Assembly: GCA_945643635.1 (NCBI GenBank)
Contig: CALZFC010000029.1
Coordinates: 301,001-365,000 of the forward strand
DNA: 64,000 nucleotides
Direction of reading: 5' to 3'
From: Allodiplogaster sudhausi
Lineage: Eukaryota > Nematoda > Chromadorea > Rhabditida > Diplogasteridae
This document shows, piece after piece, positions 29,953 through 41,100 of this stretch. Every line of letters begins with the position of its first letter. Position 1 is the stretch's first letter. The notes under the pieces were generated by a model, which was not told the origin of the DNA, made no database searches, and saw nothing but the letters and a program-made list of their open reading frames with translations. A program made the translations under genes and the position numbers.

Positions 29953-31271
29953 GAGAGCATGTCAGTATCCTTCGATCAAGGCCTGCCCTAGGAATGTTTT
30001 TTTTTGAGTTTGTTCACCAAAATTGGGTACAGTATACAACTCGACGTGGCCAACAAAATAGGCTATAATTCAAACTTGAAAAAATTTTCCGTGCGGGACC
30101 CGGTGCACCAATTTTTAAATTTTCACTTGTCATAACTCGCTTAGAACACATTATTAGATAACCGTCGAGCTATCATTGGATAGCTTTTTTAAGAGGCTTT
30201 CATGTTGATGATGTTTTCATAAAATTTCATGTTGGCCCTAAAATACGGCCCTGAATATTTTCGAATGCAGTTTTTCGCCAAATTAAGTATTTTATGCTCA
30301 TTTCCACACAACCGCTCCTACATAGGCTTAAAGTGCGTAAAATTTGCTACAACATATGTGTCTTTCAAAAAAATTGAAGGTCCCGGACTATGGTTCCAAA
30401 ACGCTTGAATATGCTCCAGTGTAAACTGTAACACCGTGCAAGCGCATTCTTCGATCCATAACTGCGCTCAATGTCAATATTACAAAATCGTAAGTATATT
30501 ATCTAAGAGCTCTCACGGAGATCTTCAAATGTTACATACATACTTTTATTGAAAAGTTTCAATTTTTGGGAAATTTTGTTCTGTACAATTAGAAGGCTTA
30601 AAAAACTACTTTAAAAACATTTTCGCCTGTCGAAACATAAATCATAAGAAAGAGGATGAAATTTGCTACAAGATGAAACCCTTTCAATGGAATTCCATGA
30701 ATACGATCTTTTGTTATAAGCCATAAAAGTAGTGCCAGTAGCGTCGCTGTCATTTTGATTAAGAATTCACATTTTAGGTTATTCGAATTAGAATATTCCA
30801 ATCCTTTTTTTTCTACAGTTTTTCCCATAAGGCCTTGTTATACTACTATTATGGCTTATAACAAAAGATCGTATGCATGGAATTCCATTGAAAGGGGTTC
30901 ATCTTGTATCAAATTTCATCCTCTTTCTTATGATGTATGTTTCGACAGGCGAAAATGTTTTTAAAATAGTTTTTTAAGAGTTCTAATTGTACAGAACGAA
31001 AATTCCCATGTAAATTGAAACTTTTCAATAAAAGTATGTATGTCACATTTGAAGACCTCCGTGAGAGCTCTTAGATGATATACTTTCGATTTTATAATAT
31101 TGACATTGAGCGCAGTTATCGATCGAAGAATGCCTTGCACGGTGTTACAGTTTACACTGGAGCATATTCAAGCGTTTTGGAACCATAGTCCGGGACCTTC
31201 AATTTTTTTGAAAGACACATATGTTGTAGCAAATTTTACGCACTTTAAGCCTATGTAGGAGCGGTCGTGTG
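29953..31271. mobile_element. Truncated TTAA-flanked foldback element 3
   Basis: TTAA at 29949-29952 is followed by GAGAGCATGTC, related to the ends of elements 1 and 2. A large palindrome runs 30303-31271 (centre near 30787), with long near-identical arms. The right arm breaks off at about 31271 without the outer 350 bases or terminal TTAA, and is followed by unrelated AT-rich sequence. Copy 2 has the uninterrupted intron at about 44960. Confidence 0.65.
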
Positions 31272-32330
31272 ACAGAGAGTAGCGTATGTGTGCAGTCGAG
31301 GCGAGTCGGGAGAGATGTTTATTAGAAGAGAATAGAAGACCGCTGGTTAAGATGAGAGAGAAAGACTCATGTATACAAATACATATATACTAATAACCAA
31401 TAGCGAATCGAACAACCTGGTTTTATAACAACCGATAGAGACACGCCACGTATATAAAAAAACTACAAACTCATAGAGTTAATATAATCAAATTCACATA
31501 CCACAATATGTGTAGATATTCACTATCTACAAAACAGTTATGTTCAGCAATACAGCGCAGCAAGTCACCTTGATTGGGAAGTCAACACTGATTGTCCCGT
31601 CACTTTGCACGTAAATGGAACATAACTATGATTGTTTGTAAACTTAACATTTGTTGTTCCAGTTCTGCTGACACTTTTATCACATTGATCATGCTTACGT
31701 ACGAAAAAGGTGCAAGCTAATTGCTGGCACCCTGCCAGGTCTTTTACACTCCGCTTGCACCATGCACACGTGGTCAGCTGCCATCCGAATGCATCGCAAG
31801 TCTCACCGATCCGGCGCACATTGAAGCCATGCGGCCATTCCTCGACGACCCCGCACTCCTGAATTGGGCGTCAGTATTGATTAATTAATTTTGAGTAAGT
31901 ATCGATTTGAAGTATCGACAATATTTGTAAAAGAGAAAAAAACAAATAAAAAATAAGCCGAAGAGACGGGGCCACGATCGCAAGCACAAACTTAATGCTA
32001 ATCGCGACGGCAAACTTCTCGACGAAAGAGTACGCGAGCCTCTCGGCCTACTACGGCGAGACGGCGAATCGAGAACTATTAGTCAAGGTTATATTCGCTA
32101 TTTCATATTTGAAAAAAAATATTTTAACTTTTTTTCTTCCTCTAACTAAGTTTATCTAAATGTAAACATTATAGTACATACAAATGAATAAAAATGAAGA
32201 GGCTTGTGCCCACTTGCAGGCGATTCAGCGTATCCGAGCGACTCTGCTACGTACTGCCGACGACACTGGCGCACTGCTGACGGCGTGCGTTACAAGTTAT
32301 ATAATTTTTAATGCTAAATTTAAGGGAACT

Positions 32331-32390
32331 AAAAGCTCACACTTGAATTCGCGCCTTTTTGCCTAACACGAGGCGCCAGAGAGCATACAT
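32331..32390 (+). repeat. GAATTCGCGCC dispersed repeat (DEG/ENaC copy 1 intron)
   Basis: AAAAGCTCACACTTGAATTC, then GCGCCTTTTTGCCTAAC and GAGAGCATAC. It is interrupted by the MITE starting at 32390. The remainder (GTTGAGCGTCGTGCTCG) resumes near 32889, matching 38335 and 62643. Confidence 0.65.
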
Positions 32391-32832
32391 ACCGTATTTT
32401 CTCTATTAGTACCCCCCCTTTATTAGAACCCCCCCTCTAATAGTACCCCCCTCTGAAAATGCCATTGAAAAATAGAACCCCTCCCTCTAGTAGAACCCCC
32501 CCTCCAATAGTACCCCCCCCCAACAGTCTAATACCTCATCTCTAGAGGTACTTCGAACGGATCCTGGAGGCATGGGGTGCTCTTTCCAATGAACTGATGC
32601 CAAATTCATGATAAATCTGTTGTAAAACGGATATTCCAGTGGTGATTCCATTGAATTCGGACAACTATTCTTCTTTTTTTGGGAATAAAATGTCGATATT
32701 AAACTTTTAGTATCTAACATTGAAAAATAGAACCCCACCCTCTAATAGAACCCCTCCCTCTAATAGTGCCCCCCTCTCGCAAGGGTATTGAAAAATAGAA
32801 CCCCCGGGGGTACTAATAGAGAAAATACGGTA
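32390..32832. mobile_element. MITE, TACCGTATTTTCTC family, copy 3
   Basis: A 443-bp element nearly identical in plan to the tubulin-intron copy, with perfect TACCGTATTTTCTC terminal inverted repeats. CATACA stands on both sides (32384-32389, 32833-32838), though microsatellite context weakens the target-duplication reading. It is nested inside a member of the GAATTCGCGCC dispersed repeat. Confidence 0.8.
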
Positions 32833-33488
32833 CATACATATGTATGTTCGCAATTGCAATATTCTTGAAAATAACAAATATATTACAGTTGAGCGTCGTG
32901 CTCGTTTAAGTTTCTTTGTATTCGGAATTTCTATTTAAAATAGCAAAAATGCCAGTATTTTATTGATGAAATAAAAAAATTACCGTCAGTCTTCGCACCT
33001 TCGTCGAAAGCCCTCTGGTGGCCATGAAGCACTCGCTAATCTCGAAGCCGTCCGCGATTGCCTGCAGCTGAAAAGCACCGAGATCCAGGAAATACTCAAT
33101 GTTATTTTTTCACTTACATACATATCTATGTATTTATTTGTTCATTTTAAACGATGTTCACAATAATTTTGTTTTTACTTATGAATCAATATTTTCTTTC
33201 TAATCAAACATTGGTCTTACTAATGGAACAATTGTGTTCTTACTTTGATAGTAATACTTTTATAACATTAACAGAATGCCGTCTTGGTGCCGGTGTCCAG
33301 GTACGGCAATGCGACAAGTGTCACTAACAATCTGCCGCCGTAGTAAAGTGTCTCTTTTTTGAGGCGAAAGATGAAGTTACTGACATCAGGCTAATATCTC
33401 TGTTCCTCTCTCATCTACGGCAACTCTTCTTGTGTATGCCTGTTCCCTTAGAGTTAGCCTGATATGATTTTCTGGCTAGCATCAGGCA

Positions 33489-33666
33489 GCAACATGAGGC
33501 GAAGGAGAGACAAAGTGAGAGAGCATGCATTTTGAGGAGACTCTGCTCAACATGAGGCACAGAATCTTGACCCGGTCCGCATTGAGTCAAGATTCTGTGC
33601 CTCATGTTGAGCAGAGTCTCTTCAAAATTCATGCTCTCTCGCTGTCTCTTATTAGCCTCATGTTGC
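33489..33666. repeat. Long hairpin with 33-bp perfect stem
   Basis: 33539-33571 and 33586-33618 are exact reverse complements with a 14-base loop. Pairing continues with few mismatches outward to 33489 and 33666. It lies within Harbinger-like element B and could yield double-stranded RNA if transcribed. Confidence 0.8.
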
Positions 33667-34559
33667 CGGGCAAAAACCAAATTGTATTGTTTTGCGTTCA
33701 TTGAGAGAATTAGCATAAATCGTTGAGAGAGATCGAGAGAGAGTTTACTTATCGGTCTATCACCCTATCCTCTTACATCGTGTTAATTTTTGTATAAATA
33801 TGTATACATTAAAGTAGTAAAATCTCAATAAAACATGTTTGGCACCAAGCCAACCGGTGCTGTTTTGCATCCATTTTGAGAGAAAATTAAGAGAAACACA
33901 TAGAGAGAGACCGAAAGTTCGCTCTCTCTCTATATGATGGTCTTCTACAGAGAAAGGCGGTTTTTTTGAACTATGTTACATATCACCAGGGCCAGGTTGA
34001 AGCTTTGCACATTAAAAAGAAGTTTCCGCATTCACGGCTAGTAAAATGTCCAGTATGCCTCCTGCCCTCAATTCCTGCTAGTGCTCCGATGGACAATAGA
34101 AATGCTTTGTTCGAAAAATCCGTCGAATGTCGGTTGCATTGAGGGAATCGCTAGATTTTGCCGGTTCCTGAACCGATGTTGCGACTTGCTCAAGTTTGCG
34201 TGGGCAGCTGTCTTAAATGCTGCCCGTTTTGTTCAGCTGCTGCCGGCTGAACATCGTTTTTATTATGCTCGTTTTATGAGGCTGAATCTATAAAAGTTGT
34301 TGCATCTAATTGTAAGAATTTGTCAATGCCATTAATGGAAGAATTGAGCAGAAGCCGATTAGGAATGTTAAGGTTTAGATTAGAGAGGGAGTGAGTACAA
34401 AAAGAGGGTAAGAGAAAGAAAGAAGAAGCTGGGGAGAGGGGGGGAGGGTTGTAGAAAATAATGAGACCGAGACAGGAGAGCAGTGCTGCTCATGCACATG
34501 AAGCGGTTCTTATATTAGACTGGTGGATATGTACACTCTTCTGCATTCTCTCTATCTCG

Positions 34560-34580
34560 ATCTCTCCCCACCCTCTCTCC

Positions 34581-34617
<37 letters not shown>

Positions 34618-34651
34618 TTCTCTTCACGTCGCTCTATTTCTCTCCCTCTCC

Positions 34652-34683
<32 letters not shown>

Positions 34684-34809
34684 TTCACTTTCCTTTATCT
34701 TCCCGTCACTCTCTCTCTCTCTCTCTCTCTCTTTCACGTTCCTTTATCTTCCCGTCACTCTCTCTCTCTCTCTCTCTCACTCTTTCACTTTCCTTTATCT
34801 TCCCGTCAC

Positions 34810-34842
<33 letters not shown>

Positions 34843-34845
34843 ATG
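34560..34845. repeat. CT-rich microsatellite/minisatellite
   Basis: CT tracts alternate with three near-identical 27-base blocks starting at about 34683, 34732 and 34785 that share TTCCTTTATCTTCCCGTCAC. The Leu/Ser open frames here are repeat artefacts. Confidence 0.8.
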
Positions 34846-35609
34846 AATAACAAAGACACCAAGAGCAAGGAAGCCTTAATGTTGATATCAGTGTAAACAT
34901 GAGGCTAAACCTAGTGTTAAAGTGGTTAGCCGCATGTCAGTACCCTGATGTTTAGCCTCATAAAAGGGACACTTTACTACGGCGGCTGGAGCGAGTGATC
35001 GGCTCGCGTTCTGCGAGTGCCTTCCGACCGGGCGACGATTACTTTCGGTTGGGATAAGAAAGTGACAAATTGGAGAGTAGAGAACAAAATTGTTACATTA
35101 TTTGAGACAATAAATCTCTACTGATTTATGTGATAGATATATTTGCATATGGATTTCGGCTTCTTTAAATTGCAAAGCCCACAACGTATTGCTTATTATT
35201 AAGAAAAAGGGCCTACTGAGCGTTCTTTAAAAATACTATAAAATAAAGATGCTAGAATGATTTAACGAACGTTGCCAGATCCAACTTCGCGCTGCTCCGT
35301 GTCAGCTTCAGGGGTCGCAATCTGCAGCAAATCAGGCAGTACACTGCTTACGGCGTCCCCAACTTTCTTTGTTGGTCATTTTCGATTTATCTAATGATAT
35401 ACCGTCATCCCTTGTCTTCGTTTCAAGACAAAAATATATTTGAACGATCTTTTTTTCCACAGCGGATCTCGGAGGAACGATTGGCCTCTACTTTGGCGCA
35501 ACCGTCATAACGGTCTTTGAGCTCTTCCCCTTCCAAGTTGACCGGCTCCGATTCAAGGACGCCTAGCGAAATGGGTCGAAATTAAAATGCGTCATGGTTT
35601 TAACTGTAA

Positions 35610-35615
35610 AATAAA
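35610..35615 (+). terminator. Candidate polyadenylation signal of DEG/ENaC copy 1
   Basis: AATAAA 44 bases after the TAG stop of copy 1. The equivalent position in copy 2 does not show an exact AATAAA. Confidence 0.35.
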
Positions 35616-36529
35616 CACAATTTATTTGTTTTATCCTACCCGATTCGTAACGAAGGTGATTTACATACAAAGTATATACATGTCTAGATGTAATGAATAT
35701 CCAACTAATGCCATCGAGATTGAAAACAATATTTTAAATTTTAAGGAACGTGTATGATATTTTACACAAGCATATTTGTAATAAAATTTGGGAGATCTAC
35801 CTTTTTCCGAGTCCTCTCGAAGATCTCTTTCTCCCATTTACTACGTCAAAGTGTTTGTGTCTGCAAAAAAAAGAAGTGTATTTCTGCAATTACCTGCTGT
35901 CTTTTTGCGTTTAGATTGCTTCTGTTCAGAGCAATAAAGACTTTGCTTGTTTTCATGTGACGTCATAACTTGCATCTTACATTCGGAGTGATACATAAAG
36001 AACATGAACGAACGATATGTACATTCTCACAATCAGGAGCTACTAAAAAATGGGGCAATTCAGTAACGAAAAGTTTGAGCGAGAGAGAGGGAGAGAGATG
36101 AAAAAGAGAACAAGAGAACGAGAGTGTCACAAGGGATGGGCGAGAGAACAAAGGACAGAGAGAAATAAAGCGAGAGAGAGAGAGAGAGAGAACTTGAACC
36201 GGGGTATACAAAATTATCAACCGCAAAAGTTGATAGCGCGACAGTCCAAATATGATAAAGGTTACTTGGCTTTCTTCTTCCCATTCATAAAAAAAGAATT
36301 CTTCAACAAACATCCGCCATAAAACATACATAGTGCATCTTATGATTATAAATTTAGCTGCCATTAAGAATTGTCTGGAACCAGAGAGCACTCTGTTGCT
36401 TGGTTTCCTGAGATTTATGTTTGTGTTTTGCTGCATATACGCAAGACGCTGTAAAATTCCGCCTTTTCTATGCAGCGAACTATGTTTTATGCCTGTAGCT
36501 ACGCCATCTTTATTTTTTTTCTGAATTAA

Positions 36530-37725
36530 CGACAATTTAGCATCCGGAGTTCCATGCCGAGTATCTCACAATATTCAAAGTCAATTCAGCCGCCGTAGTA
36601 AAGTGTGGCTTTTTGGGGAGGGGAACGCACGTAAAATCTCTTGCTTTTAGCGCGTTCAGAGTGCATTAAAATAGCGTCACTTCCACGCATTCTCCCTCCT
36701 TCTCATTCTGCCATTTTAGCTTGCCTAGATATTCCTCTTGCAACTATCTCATCCGTCGTTTGGAAGAATAAGAGATTATAATCTATATCACCATCCCTTA
36801 GTAAGGTACACCTTTGAGGGGTAATCCTGAGGTTGTCACACTTTTTGTTTAGCTATATACATACGCTTTATTTCAACGGGTTAATGGATTCCGTGGTGCG
36901 CCATGAGTCTTCGCTATTCTTGGGGATTTGATGCATGAGGGTTTACCAATGGTTTACCACTCTGGCTGTTGCTTATTGTTAGTTTTACCAGATATTAACC
37001 TAACAACGAGGGCAATGCATGAGAAACGATGCACTCTGTCCTCTCACAATTGCTGTAGCGAATAATTACTGTCATTGTTGAGCTCTCTTGCTCTGCCTGT
37101 CGTTATCCGTACGTTCCTCAACAGCCTCCTCCATGAGGATAGACAACCGTTGCTTGTTAGAGACAGTATTGGAGATCACGTTCCTGTCGGAGATGCAGAC
37201 ATTATGATCCTCATGGGTGACCATCTTAGGATCGCTCCTCAAAAAGTGGCGCTTTATAATGGCGCTATGAGACAGCATTTCTATCTCTCATCAATTCGAC
37301 CAAATTCTTGTGCCCGCCACGGCGCAAAAATAAATATTAAACTTGCGATAACTATAAATGTTACGCTTTCTTTTATATAAACGAGTAGTTACTTTTTTTA
37401 AATGACACTCTCTAATATGTAGCACATATATAGATATGCATATATATATGTACGTAGGCAAGCCTCCAATTCCTACCCTCTTTTGTAGCAGCACTCCTTC
37501 AGAGTGTGATCACATGGGAGCCCACAAGGTTTCTTTGCTTTAAAGTCGACTTCGCTAATCTTTCAGAAAGCATTGAAATAGCCTCAATTCTCCCTCAATT
37601 CTCGTTCCGTTCGAATGTACTATGTTCCCAAGATAGTCGCCTTTATTCTTGTATGCATCCAGACCTGTCTTCTCGAAGCTTGAGAGATCATAAAATCGTC
37701 TTTTCGCGAAATAAAACAAAATTGT
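36530..37725. other. Insertion in the copy 2 upstream region, one Harbinger-like end
   Basis: Relative to copy 1 the upstream flank of copy 2 is interrupted here. CAG 36587-36589 followed by CCGCCGTAGTAAAGTGT at 36590 is the left end of the element B family; I find no matching right end before 37725. A 101-residue open frame at 37075-37380 has no recognisable features. Possibly a truncated or composite element. Confidence 0.4.
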
Positions 37726-37789
37726 ACCGATAAAGAGCATAAAAGGCATCCGATAGCTTCGACTCGGCTTTTCTGGCTAATGTTTCCTC

Positions 37790-37839
37790 TCATTGTCCTT
37801 TTCCATTAGCGGACGTAAGGTGGTGAGATGGCTATAAAA
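37790..37839 (+). promoter_or_regulatory. Candidate core promoter of DEG/ENaC copy 2
   Basis: TATAAAA at 37833-37839 is preceded by CATTGTCCTTTTCCATTAG, the same order as upstream of copy 1. An (AT)n tract at 37992-38029 separates it from the ATG at 38124. Confidence 0.4.
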
Positions 37840-37991
37840 TATAGCCACGCATTTGTCGTTTTGTTCCCGGAATCAAATTCATTTTGCAATTTGCGAGTTA
37901 GATTTTTGAAATTAACCCCACTTTTTGTATGTAAAATTTCCTTCAAAATTGACGCACATTTGTTCATTTATAATTGTATTTAGTTTAAAAA

Positions 37992-38032
<41 letters not shown>

Positions 38033-38123
38033 AAATATACTACAAATTGAAAAGGAGATGTCTGTTATCCTCACACAGTGCTCCTTGCTGATCACCACTT
38101 ACGAGTTCAACAGCATCTCGACG

Positions 38124-41100
38124 ATGAAGCGTCGCCCGACGACGTCTTCCTTCAATCGCTTCTGCGAGTTCACGACCATCAACGGCGTGCGCTTCGTGCA
38201 CAGCAAGTATCCCGTCTGGTTTAGGTGCCTGTTTTCAAATAAATCAAAAAAACTCATTTTTGCACCAAATTCGCGCCTTTTCCGGACACTAGAGTCAGAG
38301 AGCATACAATGGCTACGAAATAAAATAGATTACGATTGAGCGTTGTGCACCTTTCATTTGTTTAAACGAACCTTTTTTGCTGCGTCTTTCCAAACATCCG
38401 TAACTATGGATATGAAAGTCTAAGAATAAAAGAAATATGTATATTTTAAAAAAAAACATTGATCCTTCTAGGCTCATGGCCGGCATCATGCTGTTGTGCA
38501 GCTTTGGATTCATGATTAATCAGATCCGCGAAATCATTACAAAGCTCGTGCAACAGCCGCTGGCCGTCGACATCACTCAAGTATTATTCAGAGAAAGTAG
38601 TGATTGAAAATCAATCAATACTAATAATAATAAAAAAAAACAATATTTTCACTTGTTTTTAGACCATAAACGTCTCTCTTCGCTACCCGATCATGCTCAT
38701 CTGTCAGGAACGTCAAAATGAGTAGGATTTAGTGTCATATTACAACTAATGTTAAAGGTTAAAGATCAAAGATCAAAGTTAAGTTTCAATGATCCATTCA
38801 GAGGTCTCTTAACACTTCCGCCAAACAACGATGGCGTCTTCACAATTCAGCAGCGAATTTCATTGGCCAGCCTTAATGTAGGAGGAGTCTACTTCTTGTA
38901 TTTACAAATGATTTTTTTTTCAAAATTCAAATTTTTATTTTATTTTATAAAAAAAAATTAATTGAAAACATTAGAGCGCTTTCACTTAATCGATTTCGTT
39001 ACACAGCCTTCAATCGTGCAAGGCTTCCTCGACAGCTTTGCTGCAACGAATGCCGATCTCGAGCAATGGGCCAGCCTGCTACAAGGAGCCTGCTACCATT
39101 AAATTAATTTTTGTTAAAAATTCAAAAATATTCTCAAAAATAATTCAATTTCTTTTTATTTTTTTTATTTCAATACTGCATTTTATTGATGTAGAATCAT
39201 TTTCGCTGTAGAATAAGCAAACTGGGGCAAGAAACAGCAGCGTTATTCCCGACATTTCGGCCAAGATCAGGACGCTATCCCGGAAGATGTATAGTGTACG
39301 TGTATTTGATACAAACGTACATATGTACATACATATACATATGTACATATTTCTCGTCAATCTAATACATCATACATTTTTTCAGCATTAACTTTTAAAA
39401 ATGATTTTGGATTACGTAATATATGTATACATAATATTTCCTGCTCTATTATTTGCAAATTATTTTATGACTGCCGTTCTGCGATTAAATGAGAACGGTC
39501 GCCGCAAAATAAAATACATATGAAACCTGCATTAATCACTTTTCCGGTGATCCTTCTCTTCTAAAGATACAAACGCCATGGTTCGCGAACGCCCGCCTTG
39601 CATCGCAGCCGCTGTCGCTCGTTGTGGAAGAGCAGCCGAAGATGACTCCGATGCTGGCAGACGTCAACTTCTACCAGTCACTCTGGGATGAGTGCTACCT
39701 TGAGCAGCTATTCAACGTTGACATCAAGCAATTCGTCAGATTGACTAGTTTTTCATACATTTCAAAGAACATATTCGAGAAAAAAATATTATCACTGTAA
39801 CGAAAGTGATATTGATAATAAGAGCTATTCAATCAAAGTTAACATCAAGCAATTCGAAAGAAAGATAAAAAACGGACTTGACAAGTTTGTCGATGTGGCT
39901 GCAAGTCGTCATTATTATTCCAAATAGGCAATAATGGCACCTATCTATGTAGTTAAGAAAAAAACTAAACTATTTGCAAAACTCTAACGATAGTAATTGA
40001 GATCATAAAGTAAGATAAAGATTAATTCAGCAGGAGAACGACGCCGTCAATTCTAGTGCGAAAGAGTCGCCAAGCGTGTACGGTAACGTCTCGCCAGTCG
40101 ACACCTTTTACAAAACTCGCTATCTGCTTGTGCCGACGCCAAGAACGGCACTCTGTGAGATCCGCAAGTTCCAGCGAAACCTCGCAGACTACGCACGGCA
40201 GGCTGGTTATTTGTATCTTTTTCCCTAAAACCTCCCTGAATCTCTCTCTCTCTCTGTCTCTCACTCTCTTGGTCCTATGATCACTGTGCTGATACTACGA
40301 AATTTTCTGGACATCCGATTCTGTAGTTTCGGTGCACATCAGTCACGTCATATCACGGAATATCGTTCAGTTTTTCTGCCCTTGGCAAAGATGAAAGACG
40401 GAATTGTTTTCCGTGTGAAGCATTTTAAGAAGCATATGTATATATTTGTATAATCAGCTTCCTCTAGCTGGGCAACTACAGCACACTTCTGAAGGAGTCG
40501 AATAGATTCGTGGAACCAGACAACGTCATACCAAGGTTTGAAGCAACGAACGACGTTAAAGTGATGAGAGAAAAGATGAGTCATAAAAAGACAAAACGAA
40601 TTCGCACCCTAGAATGAGCGAGTCTTTCAGATGCAACTGGGCGCGTCCACTGGACACACAAAATTACGGCTGCAATATTTCCGCTGTGGTTGGTTGCAAC
40701 GAAACGAGCATTTAAGTACTGCATTTAAACATTAATCAAATATAATTACAATTTTGGTCTCAAATCGTGCTGCAATTAAATAATGTAACTAAGTAATATG
40801 AACTATATATGAAGTCTAGTGCTTGACTTACCATTAGTTATGTTAGGAAATCAAATAAAAACCTACAGAATTAAATCAATTAATCAACATTTCATCAAAT
40901 ATCTCGCAAATACAGACAACAAGTCGTGGCCACTGCCTCCGTATCCAGTCGGCAGACTATCAGAAAGATCTACAGTACTCGAACATCACAAGTAAGGCGG
41001 GCGGAGTTGCTTGAAGAGATGACACTATTAAGTTGTAATTAAATATTCTTTTATCTAAAGTTTGAAGAAAAGCTATTTAGAAGAACAAGAAGAAGAGAAA

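Larger units (their letters stand above)
33335..34985. mobile_element. Harbinger-like non-autonomous element B, inside exon 29
   Basis: 1651 bp with termini CCGCCGTAGTAAAGTGTC / GACACTTTACTACGGCGG. CTG is duplicated at 33332-33334 and 34986-34988; copy 2 has a single CTG in its intact exon 29. It contains a hairpin (33489-33666) and a CT-rich minisatellite (34560-34840) whose unit of about 50 bp repeats TTTCACTTTCCTTTATCTTC. No transposase. A left end of the same family is at 36590. Confidence 0.8.
12148..35566 (+). pseudogene. DEG/ENaC-like channel, copy 1, decayed and transposon-loaded
   Basis: All 31 exons of the intact copy 2 have a counterpart: 12148-12257, 12492-12600, 13826-13884, about 15200-15291, 15546-15623, 15769-15852, 16594-16758, 18090-18314, 18470-18537, 19855-19916, 20120-20187, 20436-20549, 20767-20877, 21012-21141, 25445-25569, 25712-25758, 27344-27424, 27760-27888, 28157-28252, 28866-28974, 29060-29200, 29318-29403, 29467-29607, 29764-29874, 31739-31869, 31958-32087, 32220-32284, 32990-33100, 33275-33334 with 34989-35047, 35279-35370, 35463-35566. 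Most indels are multiples of three. However, exon 23 has lost one base and carries TAG in the ancestral frame, exon 28 has lost 16 bases, and exon 29 is split by a 1651-bp element. The exon 2 donor is displaced by another element. TM1 and TM2 sequences are preserved. Expression of truncated forms cannot be excluded. Confidence 0.85.
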
